DNA from: Smittium culicis | Taxonomy: Eukaryota > Kickxellomycota > Harpellomycetes > Harpellales > Legeriomycetaceae | Direction: 5' to 3' | Assembly: GCA_001970855.1 (NCBI GenBank) | Contig: LSSN01000027.1 | Coordinates: forward strand, 1 to 17,444 | DNA length: 17,444 bases | Shown here: positions 1 to 9,846 of the stretch, piece after piece | How the letters are laid out: each line of letters opens with the position of its first letter | Position numbering within the stretch: the stretch's first letter is position 1 | Program-made: the position numbers and the translations under genes | The notes under the pieces: generated by a model | Told to the model about the DNA's origin: nothing | Databases searched by the model: none | What the model saw: only the letters and a program-made list of their open reading frames with translations

Positions 1-2066
1 TAATTTTATATTTTGATCCCTTAATTCTAAGAGGTTGCGGGTTTGTAAGTTGTTATTAAGATGGGCAACTCTCGATTCATTGCTCAAGCTACCAGTACTA
101 TGGGCACTGAAATTATCTGAATAATTAATAACTAGATTCTTCAATTTAGCTTTATTATTGTTCTTAAATGAAGAAATATCATCTTTTATCGTGGAATTGG
201 TGAGTCTTTCAGTGTCATAGTTTAAAGTTGAAGAGAGTTCTCTACTTGAATTTTTAGCAGTGTCAGAATTGGATAAATTATCAGAGCTAGTCTTGCTTTT
301 CTGAGATTGCTTTTCTAGCTTGTTTTCCAAGTCTTTAACAGTGTTTTCTAAGTCGATGTTTTTAGATTTATACATATCGAGTTCGTTTTTGAACTTAATA
401 TGTTCCATGTTTAGCTGATCCATTTCAATATTCATTGATTTAATTTTTGAAATAAGTTTATTGTTTTCTTTTGTTAGGAGAGCGTTTTTGTTTCGGATAG
501 AAACGTTGTTTTTTTCGCTTTCCAGGAATACGGAATTTTTTTCAATTTGGATTCTAAGGCTTGAAGAAATTTTTGATATTTGTTGTTTTAGTTTATTAAT
601 CTCAGTCTTGTACTTTTCTATAATATTTGAGTTTTGATTTCCATTTGGCATACTGTTTCCAAGCTGTTCTGAAAGAGCTGATTTTTCTTGATTTTGAATT
701 TTATTTTTATATTCAGAAAAATCTTTGAATCTATTTCTGTCAATATTTATGCCTTTATTTACATTAAATGGTTCTCTAATGTTTTGTTGGTTAGTTTTAT
801 CGCCAGAGTTTTCAAAGTTTTTATAACTTCTTGACTCGCTATTTTGTTTATCAAATTCGTTAGCTTTAAAGCTTCTAGCATCGCTGGTTGGAGTTTTGTA
901 TCCTCGGGGATCATTTTGACCGGTGTAGCTTCTAGATTCATTTTGAGAGTTATTGTAGTTATTTGGTTTAAAGTTTGAAGTGTTGTTAGTGTTATTAAAT
1001 GTTGGAGGCTTAAAACTTCGTGGAACTGTTTGATTATTGGAGAATTCATTGGGCTTAAAGTTTCTTGGCTCATTTTGCATGTTAATAAAATCGCTTGCTT
1101 TATAATATCTTGGGTCGCTTGATTGGTTAACATTAATTTTGTTAAAAGTGTTATTATTAGTGTTTGAAACTGGATTAGGACTGTTGATATTGATGTTGCT
1201 GTTAGAATTACTATTGCTGGTATTGGTAATTGTTGTGGGAGCAGGGATGTTTGAATTGTTGAAATTAAATGCTAGGTTAGATGGTTCATTAACATTATTA
1301 GGTCGCATATCAAATTTAGTATTTGGCTGATTTTCAGATAGATTACGTTGTTGTTGAGAATCATTGTTGGATAATACAGAGGGCTTTGGGATTTGGTTAT
1401 TAGGTGATAAGGATTCAGCGATGGTGCTTGGTTTTTGGGTATTATATGTTTTGTTAATCTAAAATTTAATGTAATAAGGGCAAATATTTTAAAACTGAAA
1501 TAAAAAGCTAAAACCAGACATAGAATTTGGGAAACAAAAAGTGGTTACATTTTCAGAAATCTGGGGGAATCGTTTCCGTAATTCTTGGTAGATGTCGATT
1601 ATGAGATCAGTAAATTTCGAGCTATATAAAGTAGCGAGTTTTTGTCGTGCTTGATTTCTTTTTGGATGGAAGGAGTTTTTTAGAGGAAGGAAAGGCACTA
1701 TAAAAAATTTATATATATATTAAGGACATAGTACTAATTTCAGTTATAGTTTATTAATAAATTTTTTTCTTTTTTTTTTACCAATTTCAGGCCTATTCAG
1801 CCGCCTGTCTAGCTCATCATAAACATCTTTGGACAACTCTTCGAATTGTTGAAGAGACAGCTTTTCTAGTTTTCTAGAGCCATTAGTGAAAGAGGATGCA
1901 GATTCTAAAAATTTTTTTTGAAGTTATTGAAGTATATTAATGCGATTTAAGGAAAAATGGAAGGAATGAGAATCGAAATAATATAAAACAAACCTCCTTC
2001 GCCGGAATCAAATAGATACTGCCTCATTGTTACCATATAGGTATGAATGGACTGCTGAGACAGCAT
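1..2066 (-). CDS. SPA2: Spa2-like polarisome scaffold protein, four exons, 3' end outside window
   Basis: Exons on the minus strand are 1994-2066, 1782-1904, 1549-1697 and 1-1458 (continuing past the edge). They join in frame to 601 codons with GT...AG introns. Residues 35-60 form the first Spa2/GIT homology repeat (KLSLQQFEELSKDVYDELDR). Residues 75-108 form the second (FHPKRNQARQKLATL followed by FTDLIIDIYQELRKR), which closely matches the second repeat of yeast Spa2. Residues 116-370 are Asn/Ser-rich and low complexity. Residues about 370-505 are charged, heptad-like and probably coiled coil. This order (paired repeats, then coiled coil) is that of Spa2, a scaffold at hyphal tips and bud sites that binds MAPK-pathway kinases and organises formin-dependent actin assembly. 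Those roles are known for the family and not shown here. The ATG at 2066 is the simplest start because an in-frame TAG lies 15 nt upstream. That TAG is also a possible 3' splice site, so the true start may be farther upstream. No stop codon is visible. Confidence 0.9.
780..1130 (-). repeat. Degenerate short peptide repeats inside the Spa2-like protein
   Basis: Residues about 225-340 carry about eight imperfect units of 9-16 residues built on the pattern (D/E)-P/S-R-x-(F/Y)-K-x-x-x-F. Examples are DPRYYKASDF, EPRNFKPNEF, VPRSFKPPTF, DPRGYKTP, DARSFKANEF and ESRSYKNF, separated by Asn/Gln-rich spacers. They lie between the homology repeats and the coiled coil. I know of no function for this motif. 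The spacing suggests a disordered segment with repeated short binding peptides. Confidence 0.7.
1459..1548 (-). other. Intron 3 of the Spa2-like gene (90 nt, phase 0)
   Basis: The donor is GTAACC directly after the ISEN codons and the acceptor is AAATTTTAG. Without splicing, translation hits a stop soon after the second repeat. With it, the frame continues for 486 more codons to the window edge. Confidence 0.83.
1698..1781 (-). other. Intron 2 of the Spa2-like gene (84 nt, phase 1)
   Basis: The donor is GTAAAA and the acceptor TTTTATAG. The join creates a valine codon (G/TG) and gives the stretch PEIVPFLPLKNSFHPKRN. That stretch aligns with the linker between the two homology repeats of Spa2 proteins, which supports the exact boundaries. 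Confidence 0.88.
1905..1993 (-). other. Intron 1 of the Spa2-like gene (89 nt, phase 1)
   Basis: The donor is GTTTGT, weaker than the usual fungal GTANGT, and the acceptor is AATTTTTAG. Splicing joins GGA G to AA TCT and keeps the frame into the first homology repeat. Read unspliced, the frame would not connect the exons. Confidence 0.8.
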
Positions 2067-2530
2067 TTTCTTATCGTCCTAATAAAAATAATATTTTCGT
2101 TAAATGTAGGTTTATTTTGTGGTTAGAAGGCTTGTCTGTGAGTTTAGAAAAGCGAGATATATATACAGAATAGGTGATGTATACATGAATAATGTTGAAG
2201 GTAAAAAAAAAATACAGTTGCGTAATAGAAAAAGGGCGAAAGATAAAAAGAGTATATGCTAATGATGAGGGCGTGGTGTAGTGTAGAAGGTATTGATTAT
2301 GGTAGAAAGTATTTAACTAAAGAACTATGAGAGGAAAGGGGGGTGTGAGTTATTTACATCCATGGTCAGGTATAGTAGCGCGCGGTCATATATTAACAAG
2401 GAGTTTTGGTTTAATTGTTAGTGCAAGAGGTACCGGAAAAGAGTAAGTATAAGCTGAAAGAAATCAAATTTGGATAATCAAAAGCATCAAAAAAAAAAAA
2501 CGAAAATCCTTTTTTTTTATTATTGTTTTA
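2067..2530 (-). promoter_or_regulatory. 5' flank of the Spa2-like gene (probable promoter/leader)
   Basis: This stretch has no supported gene. On the gene's strand it is rich in C/T tracts, such as the one opposite 2331-2349 (CCCCCCTTTCC), typical of fungal promoters and leaders. A possible splice acceptor (TATTAG) sits at 2079-2080 on the minus strand. A well-placed ATG (ACCATGGAT, minus 2363-2358) is followed directly by a GTAAAT donor, so a tiny first exon is possible. No TATA box can be singled out in such AT-rich DNA. Confidence 0.4.
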
Positions 2531-2637
2531 GAAGCTTAAAAGAAACTTTATATGCTTGCTACAGGCCCTCGTCTCACCCAGCATTCCTCACAATAAACCT
2601 TATTTTCCCCTCAAGAAACAACGATTGTTGAAGCTTA

Positions 2638-2977
2638 AATCCTTTACGCCCTGCACCTGGCGAATCAGCGTGCTGGGCCCTCTTCATCTATGCCTGAAAT
2701 CAGCTTACCAAGGCCAGTAGTAACACGACTCAGCCCGGCCAATAAATTACTATCGCCAGCCCTATCAGCAGGCGCCAATCTAACGCATCAATCAACATCT
2801 GTATTCCTTCAACGCATCAATCAACAGCCGTGGACCTTCAACGCATCAATCAACATCTGTGGCCCTTCAACGCATCAATTAGCCCATTGCCCACCTGATC
2901 TCAACCTAACATCAAGCGAGTTTGAAGCCGCTGTTTATTCAGCATTCGAGTTGGCCGCTTTAAAAAATAATAGGTAA
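2638..2977 (+). CDS. Unassigned ORF in a GC-richer island
   Basis: The frame is open from 2638, with the first ATG at 2690, giving 95 residues. The DNA from about 2538 to 2980 is clearly richer in GC than its surroundings. The middle of the frame runs across a 29-bp tandem repeat, and because 29 is not a multiple of three the repeats encode different peptides. That argues against selection on the protein there. The C-terminal stretch (SSEFEAAVYSAFELAALKNN) looks more protein-like. I recognise no family. It could be an inserted repeat, a decayed gene or a last exon. Low confidence that it is expressed. Confidence 0.2.
2782..2879. repeat. 29-bp tandem repeat, about 3.4 copies
   Basis: Units begin at 2782, 2811, 2840 and 2869 (partial). 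Each starts AACGCATCAATCAAC and ends with CCTTC, with a few substitutions in the middle. The array lies within the GC-richer island and is a minisatellite. Confidence 0.9.
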
Positions 2978-2980
2978 TTA

Positions 2981-3686
2981 AACGTAATTAGCCTTCGTTA
3001 TCCCGTTTCTATTTTTGCCTTTAAAAGCTGGCATATTATTGCTAAAGCATGAAAGCTTATTATAAACTACATTCCAAACTCACTCTCATCAGAATTTTTG
3101 GCCAATAGTGTCATTTAGTAGCTTTTTGCTAGAGCTGAATTAAATTAATGATTTTACTTATGGGAACATTGACTTTATCTTTTGCCGCATTTCAATTTAG
3201 CTATTACAATTTAAATTATGTTAGTCAAGCTATAATTAGCAACTTTAGCTCTATTTTCACCTAAAATTCCTAAATAAAGAACCTAACTTTTTCAATTAAC
3301 CTCCTATTTATGCTTTGGGATTTCTCCGAGGGAATTTAGCCATCCTAATTTCTATTTATATCCCATTTTAAGCCGATATCTCGGAGCTTAAATCAACACT
3401 TATCCTTGTTTCTTTTTTTTATTTTCAACATTTTTTATTTTTATGCCCAAAATTAATAGCCTCTAAATATGATTTTAACCAATAAAAATCGAAATTACTA
3501 GAGAATTCTGAATTTATTTTACGGACTTTTAAGTTTTCTAACGTTAATTTATTATTGTTATTGGAGAGCCAGGACAATTCGCTTAACATAAATTAATAAT
3601 TTATTCCCAAAATGTATTGCAAAAAAATTTTTATTATGTGCTGGCACTCTAAAATAATACCCTAAATAATTAGATTTAAACCATTA
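2981..3686. other. Gene-free AT-rich spacer
   Basis: I see no open frame of note, RNA gene or recognisable repeat here. Stops are dense in all frames. Confidence 0.6.
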
Positions 3687-3882
3687 TTAACCCTTTCCAG
3701 TCCAACACTCTTAAAAAAAATCAATTTATTGATTCGTTTATGATTTATAAGTATATTTATTATTTGCTGCTATTCTACAGCCAACAAATAATTCTAAAGA
3801 CCTCGAAATTATGTTACTTTTTATGAATCTAATTTGCTAAATTTGGTAGATCAATAAAGGTCCTCCGCCCGTGAAAGGGTTA
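3687..3882 (+). mobile_element. Family-1 MITE (TTAA/piggyBac-like), copy 1
   Basis: It begins TTAACCCTTTCCAGTCCAAC and ends CCGTGAAAGGGTTA, giving imperfect inverted ends of about 14 bp. The interior shares the blocks ACACTCTTAAAAAAA, CGTTTATGATTTATAAG and TTGGTAGATCAA with the copies at 5730, 6034 and 6247. It is about 196 bp and non-coding. The last A of the right TTAA is mutated to G. TTAA flanks with a CCC start are hallmarks of the piggyBac superfamily. Confidence 0.87.
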
Positions 3883-5729
3883 GAGCTAAAAATTTTACTT
3901 GTTACAAAAATTCTTAAAACTTGACTTTATTTCACCACTCATTCTTTTTTCTGAAAACTATTATTGTACCTATAAAATAGCTCTATTTACACTATGCAAA
4001 TGGAAAGTAGTGGAAATAACTGGAACTAACCATTGCTTCAATAGAAAAATCTTTCATAACTAAAATAATATATATATATTATCTAAATTAAGTTCAAAAT
4101 AAACTGAACGTACATAAAAATTATTTTTGATAATTTCATACACATTGATATTAACCCAAATTAGATACTTTCTATACTCTGTTCGCATTTAATAATACGT
4201 ATACATAGCTTATTTTTCTCTGTACTTTGACTTAAAATGCTATTTGAGGGTATACCTTAATTTCGTACTCTTGAGATTAAATCTATCAGTCAACTTTGTA
4301 GTTAAGATATGTTGCCTATTGAAAATTAAGCCCACTACTGGTAATTCCTGAATTAAAAATCATTACAAACCTCTTATAGCAATAATAGCACCCATTTGGC
4401 TATTTTGTTCACCTAGATACCACAATGACCCGGGTTAAATTATGAAACCATAAGTATATTTATTTCAAATAAATGAAATTTTCTCATGAAAAACCGTTCC
4501 CGATTTCCGCATTAGGACTATACAAACAAGAAATTAAACATGCGATACCTCCCATCTATGATTTATATTAACTAAGATTATATATATTAAGTACAAAACT
4601 GGAATCTGTATCTCTAATCTATACTCGATATATATTGTACTACACGAAGATAATAGTCTAAACCTCCAAGCACCCATAACAATTTCTAGTGATTAAAACA
4701 GTATATGTTTGCGTAACATCAATCTCATAATATATTATAAATGTGTGAAACATTTCAATTTATAAATGACCACCATCTCAAAAATATACTATATTTGTGT
4801 TCACAGCAATTAAAAAAAAAGCGAATCCAGAATAATGGATAGATTAATTCGAAAATTAATTTCAAAAAAAATAAATACGCTCAAAAGCGTTTCTTGCTGT
4901 GTTGAAGTAGTTCTTCAAAAGAAATATATCTATATGGTGTTTAATTTCTAAATGACATGTTATAAGATCAATCTTTATTATTAGTAAAAGTTAAATAGAA
5001 GATAGACCCGGATTCATAGTATCTTGTATTTGAATATTTATATACTAAATTACCTCACAAGGAGACAAACATTAATTCAGTATAATAAATAGGGCTAAGT
5101 ATGCTTATCAAGCATACGTTATTGGCTATAGATAAAAAATAGAATAACGTGAATACATTTACACTTCACTCGCTCTATATTTTCAAATTTAATATTTTAA
5201 CCCCCTTTTTTTTTTGCAGCTACATTATCCAAAGGACCCAACACCGCAGTTACGCAAGAAAAGCGTTCCGTAGTTTACCTTTTTTGAACCCATAATTAGC
5301 TGGAAAGCTCATTTTGATATTTTTAATACTTTTTAAAAAATTATACTTCCATAGTTTGCTATTTTTCTTAAAATAATAAATATTTTATATAAACTTAGAA
5401 AATCAACCCAAATAACTTGAGATATTTAAACGTGTATATAAATAATGTCAATATCCTAGATGCAATATTTCTTTCTATTTATTATGGACACTTTACAAAT
5501 TTACAGAAAAGTGGTTTCACAGCTCTGATAGACAGAAACGACTTTTCTATTAAATCTTTAGTTATTATACTTTTGCTTATCTTAGTTTTATACATTTACT
5601 AGTAATTTTTGTAGGGAAAATTGAATAATTCACCCTATAAAAATTTAAGAATTAAATTATCTAGATATATCGCGTAATATACACCCATTTCACTACAAGT
5701 AATTCTCAAACAACATATGATGGCTCCTT
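3883..5729. other. Gene-free AT-rich spacer with minor features
   Basis: No gene is supported. Two small items stand out: a perfect 8-bp hairpin at 5099-5117, and a small GC-richer patch at 5218-5300 preceded by a T-tract and TTTGCAG that resembles a 3' splice site. The 61-codon frame at 5417-5602 has the composition of random AT-rich DNA and is not called. Confidence 0.5.
5099..5117. repeat. Perfect 8-bp inverted repeat (hairpin)
   Basis: GTATGCTT and AAGCATAC are separated by ATC. There is no T-run or gene next to it, so no role can be assigned. Confidence 0.6.
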
Positions 5730-5925
5730 TTAACCCTTTCCCGTCCAACACTCTTAAAAAAATCAATTTTTTTATTTGTTTATGATTTATAAGCAAATTT
5801 ATTATTGACTGTTATAATACAGCAAACGAATATTTCCTAAGGCCTCCGAATTAAGCCATCTTTACTCAATCCAGTTAGCTAGATTTGGTAGATCAAAAAT
5901 AGTCTACCGTCCGTGAAAGGGTTAA
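5730..5925 (+). mobile_element. Family-1 MITE, copy 2 (best preserved ends)
   Basis: It is bounded by intact TTAA on both sides, with left end TTAACCCTTTCCCGTCCAAC and right end CCGTCCGTGAAAGGGTTAA. It has the same internal blocks as copy 1 and is 196 bp. It contains no coding sequence, so it would depend on a piggyBac-type transposase supplied in trans. Confidence 0.92.
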
Positions 5926-6033
5926 GAATCGAAGATTATTCCAATAAATTTATAAAGTTCCTCTAACTTTATTTCATCAACGAAAATCCTAATTTCATTA
6001 TATTTAACGCGCCTATAAATTATGTATATCAAG

Positions 6034-6226
6034 TTAATCCCTTCCTGTCTAACACTCTTTAAAAAAATATATTTATGATTCGTTTATGATTTATAGGCAA
6101 TTTTGTTATTTGTAGTGTACAAATATACCGGTATTTCTTAAAGACTCGGATTTAAAGTATTTTAATTGAACGCTGTTGGCTATATCTGGTGGTTCAATAA
6201 TAGTCTACCGCTCGGGAAAGGGTTAA
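6034..6226 (+). mobile_element. Family-1 MITE, copy 3
   Basis: The left end TTAATCCCTTCCTGTCTAAC is diverged. The right end AGTCTACCGCTCGGGAAAGG runs into GTTAA. The internal CGTTTATGATTTATAGGCAA block matches the other copies. It is 193 bp and lies 20 bp from the oppositely oriented copy 4. Confidence 0.88.
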
Positions 6227-6246
6227 ATTGTGCAACTCCAATTCAT

Positions 6247-6445
6247 TTAACCCTTTCCCGCGTGGTAGACTATTTTTGACCTACAAACTATAACCAACTG
6301 TGCTCAGTTAAAATTCTTTAATTACGATATCTTTAGAATTATTGGTTTATTGTAAATTTAAAACAAATAATAAATTCGCTTATAAATCATAAACGAATTA
6401 ATAAATTTGATTTTTTTCTAAGAGTGATGGACGCGAAAAGGTCAA
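6247..6445 (-). mobile_element. Family-1 MITE, copy 4 (opposite orientation)
   Basis: Read on the plus strand it starts TTAACCCTTTCCCGCGTGG, the complement of the right end of copies 1-3. It contains CTTATAAATCATAAACGAAT, the complement of their left-half block. The far end (GCGAAAAGGTCAA) has lost the perfect TTAA. It is 199 bp. Confidence 0.88.
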
Positions 6446-6454
6446 GAAACTAAA

Positions 6455-6691
6455 TGGGAGATTCATTTCGAAGATAGTACTTCTATGCATAAAGCGTTAC
6501 AGTGCATGAAATTTCATATTTTACTAATATCCAATAAATATAATCTAGTATTTTTTTAGCAAATAATAATTTCAGAATTAAATTGACAACGGAAGCGCCA
6601 TACTAATTTCACCAATAGTAACATTTGCTATAGATAATTGGACTAATAATTATGAGCTGCAACAAAGTGATTATCCGTTTAGTATCCCCCA
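6455..6691 (-). mobile_element. Family-2 MITE, copy D (reverse orientation)
   Basis: It starts TGGGAGATTC at 6455 and ends TATCCCCCA at 6691. Internally it shares AGCAAATAATAATTT and GCTGCAACAAAGTG with the other family-2 copies, as reverse complement. It begins 9 bp after a family-1 copy. It is 237 bp and non-coding. Confidence 0.78.
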
Positions 6692-7175
6692 ATTCCATTA
6701 AAAAAAATCAGTATAATAACTCAAATAAACTATATAATTTCTTTAAAAAAAATTCTTATCCCCTCCCCTTTTCCTAAACCAAAACCCATGTCATTAAATG
6801 TGTCTTATTCAAGGTTTTTAATATAGTTACCTTTACTTATTACACAATAATATACATTATTTTAGACATATTTTTGTATGAATAAAAGAATTGTATGCTT
6901 TGTAGCATCGTAGGCAAAAAAAAATTTTTTTGATGATTTTATTTTTCCAGAATAAACTAAGCTACTAATTTAATCAAAAAAAATTGCTAAATATAAATTG
7001 TTGAAGCTTTGGCCTACATCAAGGATTTATATTGGCTTTTGAACATTTGTTAACATTACTAATGGGTATATTTCTTAAATGCCAAATTATGAATATATGT
7101 ATTATCAGTGTATAAATCGCCTCTTTTTGAATACAAAACATTAAAACTCTAAAAAAAATTTCACATAATGAAATA
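6692..7175. other. Gene-free spacer between two family-2 MITEs
   Basis: AT-rich with A- and T-runs. I see no gene or recognisable repeat. Confidence 0.5.
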
Positions 7176-7424
7176 TGGTAGATTCTTTATCAAGGAGCAA
7201 TTTTCTAGTCATAAGTGTTACAGCGTATAAATTTGAATTAAAAAATTTTAATCGATCAAAAAATTCTAGAATTATTTTTAGCAAATAACATTTTTAAAAT
7301 GAAATAAACTAATAAAAAAATTCAAATTCCTTTTCAATTCTTCAAATAGTATTGAGAATTAATTTTCGCCTAAACAAATAACATTAAACTGCAACAAAGT
7401 GCTCTCTTCGTTCAAAATCTCTCA
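7176..7424 (-). mobile_element. Family-2 MITE, copy E (reverse orientation)
   Basis: It is flanked by TA on both sides (7174-7175 and 7425-7426). The left end is TGGTAGATTC and the right end AAAATCTCTCA. The block CTGCAACAAAGTGCTCTCTT is the exact complement of the matching block in copies B and C near the right edge of the window. It is 249 bp. The TA duplication points to the Tc1/mariner superfamily. Confidence 0.85.
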
Positions 7425-7839
7425 TATGAAAATAGTCTAACCCATTTTTATTTGTAAAATTTTTTTAATATAAAATATTATAAATTGATAGTAAAAGCAT
7501 AATTTATTTATAATAAAATATCAAAATGGATGAAAAGAATTAATAAAAAATTTAATGTCTAATAAAAATTTAAAAAATTGACTTTTTTTTACAAGTTACC
7601 ACTAGCATTGAGAATTAATATGCATCATAGTAATGGTATATATATATACAATAGAGATTATTAGAAATAGAGGTAAATTCCTTCCCTTGAAATTATATTT
7701 TATAAAAATAATCGCCTGATTTAATGAAAATTCTACTTATCCAGTAAAAGAATATCCTAAAAAATTTTTAGTAGTAAGGAAATTCAAGACTAAGGAATAT
7801 TTAAATAATAAATTTTTTTAACATTCAAAGGATATAACA

Positions 7840-8090
7840 AGTATAATATAAATAATTGATTTTAATTCCATTCAAAATGTTGCCTAAGAAAAGTGGCAAA
7901 ATCGAGCGATTACGATAAATAAAGATGCAAATCCAATAAAAATAATTTAATTATATGTATATATGTATATATTTATTAATATAAATATAAGAGTAAGCTA
8001 TAACTATTCAAATGGTTGACTCAGAAAAGTGACAAACTCAATTGATTACGCAAAAAAAACTGCAGATTCACCAAAAATACCAAATTGAAA
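7840..8090 (+). repeat. Diverged direct repeat with about 136-bp period
   Basis: The segment starting TTCAAAATGTTGCCTAAGAA at 7871 recurs as TTCAAATGGTTGACTCAGAA at 8007. Similarity continues through AAAGTGgCAAA and GATTACG for about 80 bp. The flanking AATATAAATA also recurs. This is an old two-copy tandem duplication. Confidence 0.6.
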
Positions 8091-8760
8091 CATATAGATA
8101 TAAATTTTAGAAATTTAAATGTTAAGCGATGGCTAAATTTTTTCATTTGTTTATACCATTTAGTGCATTCCTTGGTTTTTTATTGTTGTAAATTTATCTA
8201 AATCTATCATTGATTTTATCACTTAATTCATATTAACATTTCCATTGAATTAAATTATAAATATACTTATATTTATTTTTATTATAGTATTCTAAACTTT
8301 TTAAAATTTTTAATAATTTAAAGGTAAATATTTTTATCTATATCTAGGCTTAGCTTTTTCGTTTATTCTATGGATAAATACACTAATCTAAAAAGGTGAT
8401 TTTAATACCAGAATATTTTCTTTTAGAATTTTACAGTTATAATGTCTTTAAAATCAAAATGATTTATATTTATTATCTAGCTTCTATATATTTATTATGA
8501 TTTTGATTTTATAGCTTCATTATTTTTACCCAGGAATATTTCTGACATTAATTTTTTTCTTTGATTTAATTATCTTTATGATTTATTAAATTTTTTTTAT
8601 TTAATTTTTATCGACTAATTATATAAATATTTGGTTTGCTTTTTAATCTGGGATAAAAAAATAAATAAAATTTAAGCGAATAAAATTTCAAAATAAATAA
8701 TAAAAATTAAATTAAATAGGCTTTTTTTTTTGGGCAATCTTGCGCTATTTTAAAATCTTA

Positions 8761-8797
8761 TATTAGAAAAAATGGTCTAACACCCCTGAAAGGGTAA
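8761..8797 (+). mobile_element. Family-1 MITE right-end remnant
   Basis: GTCTAACACCCCTGAAAGGG with trailing TAAAA matches the right end of copies 1-3 (GTCTACCGCCCGTGAAAGGG then TTAA) at most positions. I could not find the matching left end, so this is a truncated or very diverged copy. Confidence 0.5.
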
Positions 8798-9846
8798 AAT
8801 TATTCTCATTCTGTTGAATTCTTTATTTATTGTTGAAAAAATACTTTATTCGAATTTAGAAAATCTGCCATTGGCTCTGGTTTATTTCTCTTTTTATGTA
8901 GATAAAACAGATTTAAGTTAAATTTTATCAAAAAATTACCAATTTTTTGGGCCTTACTCGATCAATTGGTTCGTAATTTCCGCTGATTCTTAAGTAATAA
9001 TTTGATAATTCACCACGAAAAACAAAATATTATTCGTGAAATAGTGAGAGAAAATATTATCAAGATCCATAAAACAATTCTAATAAATTATTTAATAGTT
9101 TATAAAATATCTAGCTTTAATTTACTTCAAAGAAGCTTTTTAAAGAATTTTTTAATTCCAATACTTTATATTTTAGGTATGAACTAGCTCTGAATACACC
9201 TGCTACCAGAAATATATTTACTAGATTTTTAGATGGAAAATATTTCATTATACTAAATAAAAAATTTTACTTCATTAATTCAAAAATATTTTAGATAATA
9301 TCAAATCAGATACTATATATTGTGTTATTCGGGATGTTAGTTACTCTGATATTGAAAATTTTTAAATTAAAATAAACCAGCAATTATGGTTTAATGTTTG
9401 AATTTTTTATTACTATGAAGAGCGTTTATGTAAAAAGCAATCTTTTGATACAATTTTCACAGGAAATAAGTTTATAAATTTTCAATTGCTGTCACAATGA
9501 CCTATAAAATCTCATTTTTTATCCACTTGAAGCGCAATAATTACCATTTTCTTGTCTCACGCATCTCATTCGCCAATTATTACAGCACCTAATTCTTGTT
9601 ATAGTTTTATTTTTAGTATAAAAAGATAGCACAATCCTTTACGTGTAAGATTAACTAGTTCAAAAACAATTTACAATACTAATCTGATCTTTATTCTATT
9701 TTTTTTATACAAATTATATCTCTTTAAACTTTGCTATATTTAGTTTTCAAAGTCACTATTCCCAACCGTGAAAATAGCTAGAATTTTTTTTTATTTAATG
9801 CTAATAATATCGCCAAGTAAAAATTATTGAACATTCTTTTTTTTTT

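Larger units (their letters stand above)
7425..9846. other. Gene-free AT-rich spacer
   Basis: No gene is supported. The stretch holds a diverged direct duplication at 7840-8090 and a family-1 MITE end remnant near 8770, both listed separately. The 61-codon frame at 9002-9187 looks like random AT-rich DNA. Confidence 0.5.

Noticed and set aside
759..1133. 124-codon minus-strand frame
   Set aside because: It overlaps, in another frame, exon 4 of the Spa2-like gene, whose frame is continuous over 486 codons and agrees with the splice phases. The Thr/Leu/Asn-rich product is a shadow.
1139..1330. 63-codon plus-strand Leu/Val-rich frame
   Set aside because: It is antisense to the Asn/Ser-rich part of the Spa2-like exon; AAT/AAC codons read backwards as Leu/Val-type codons.
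4410..4440. GACCCGGGTTAA as a family-1 right end
   Set aside because: It lacks the GTCTACCG block and the GAAAGGG core, and there is no left end about 195 bp upstream.
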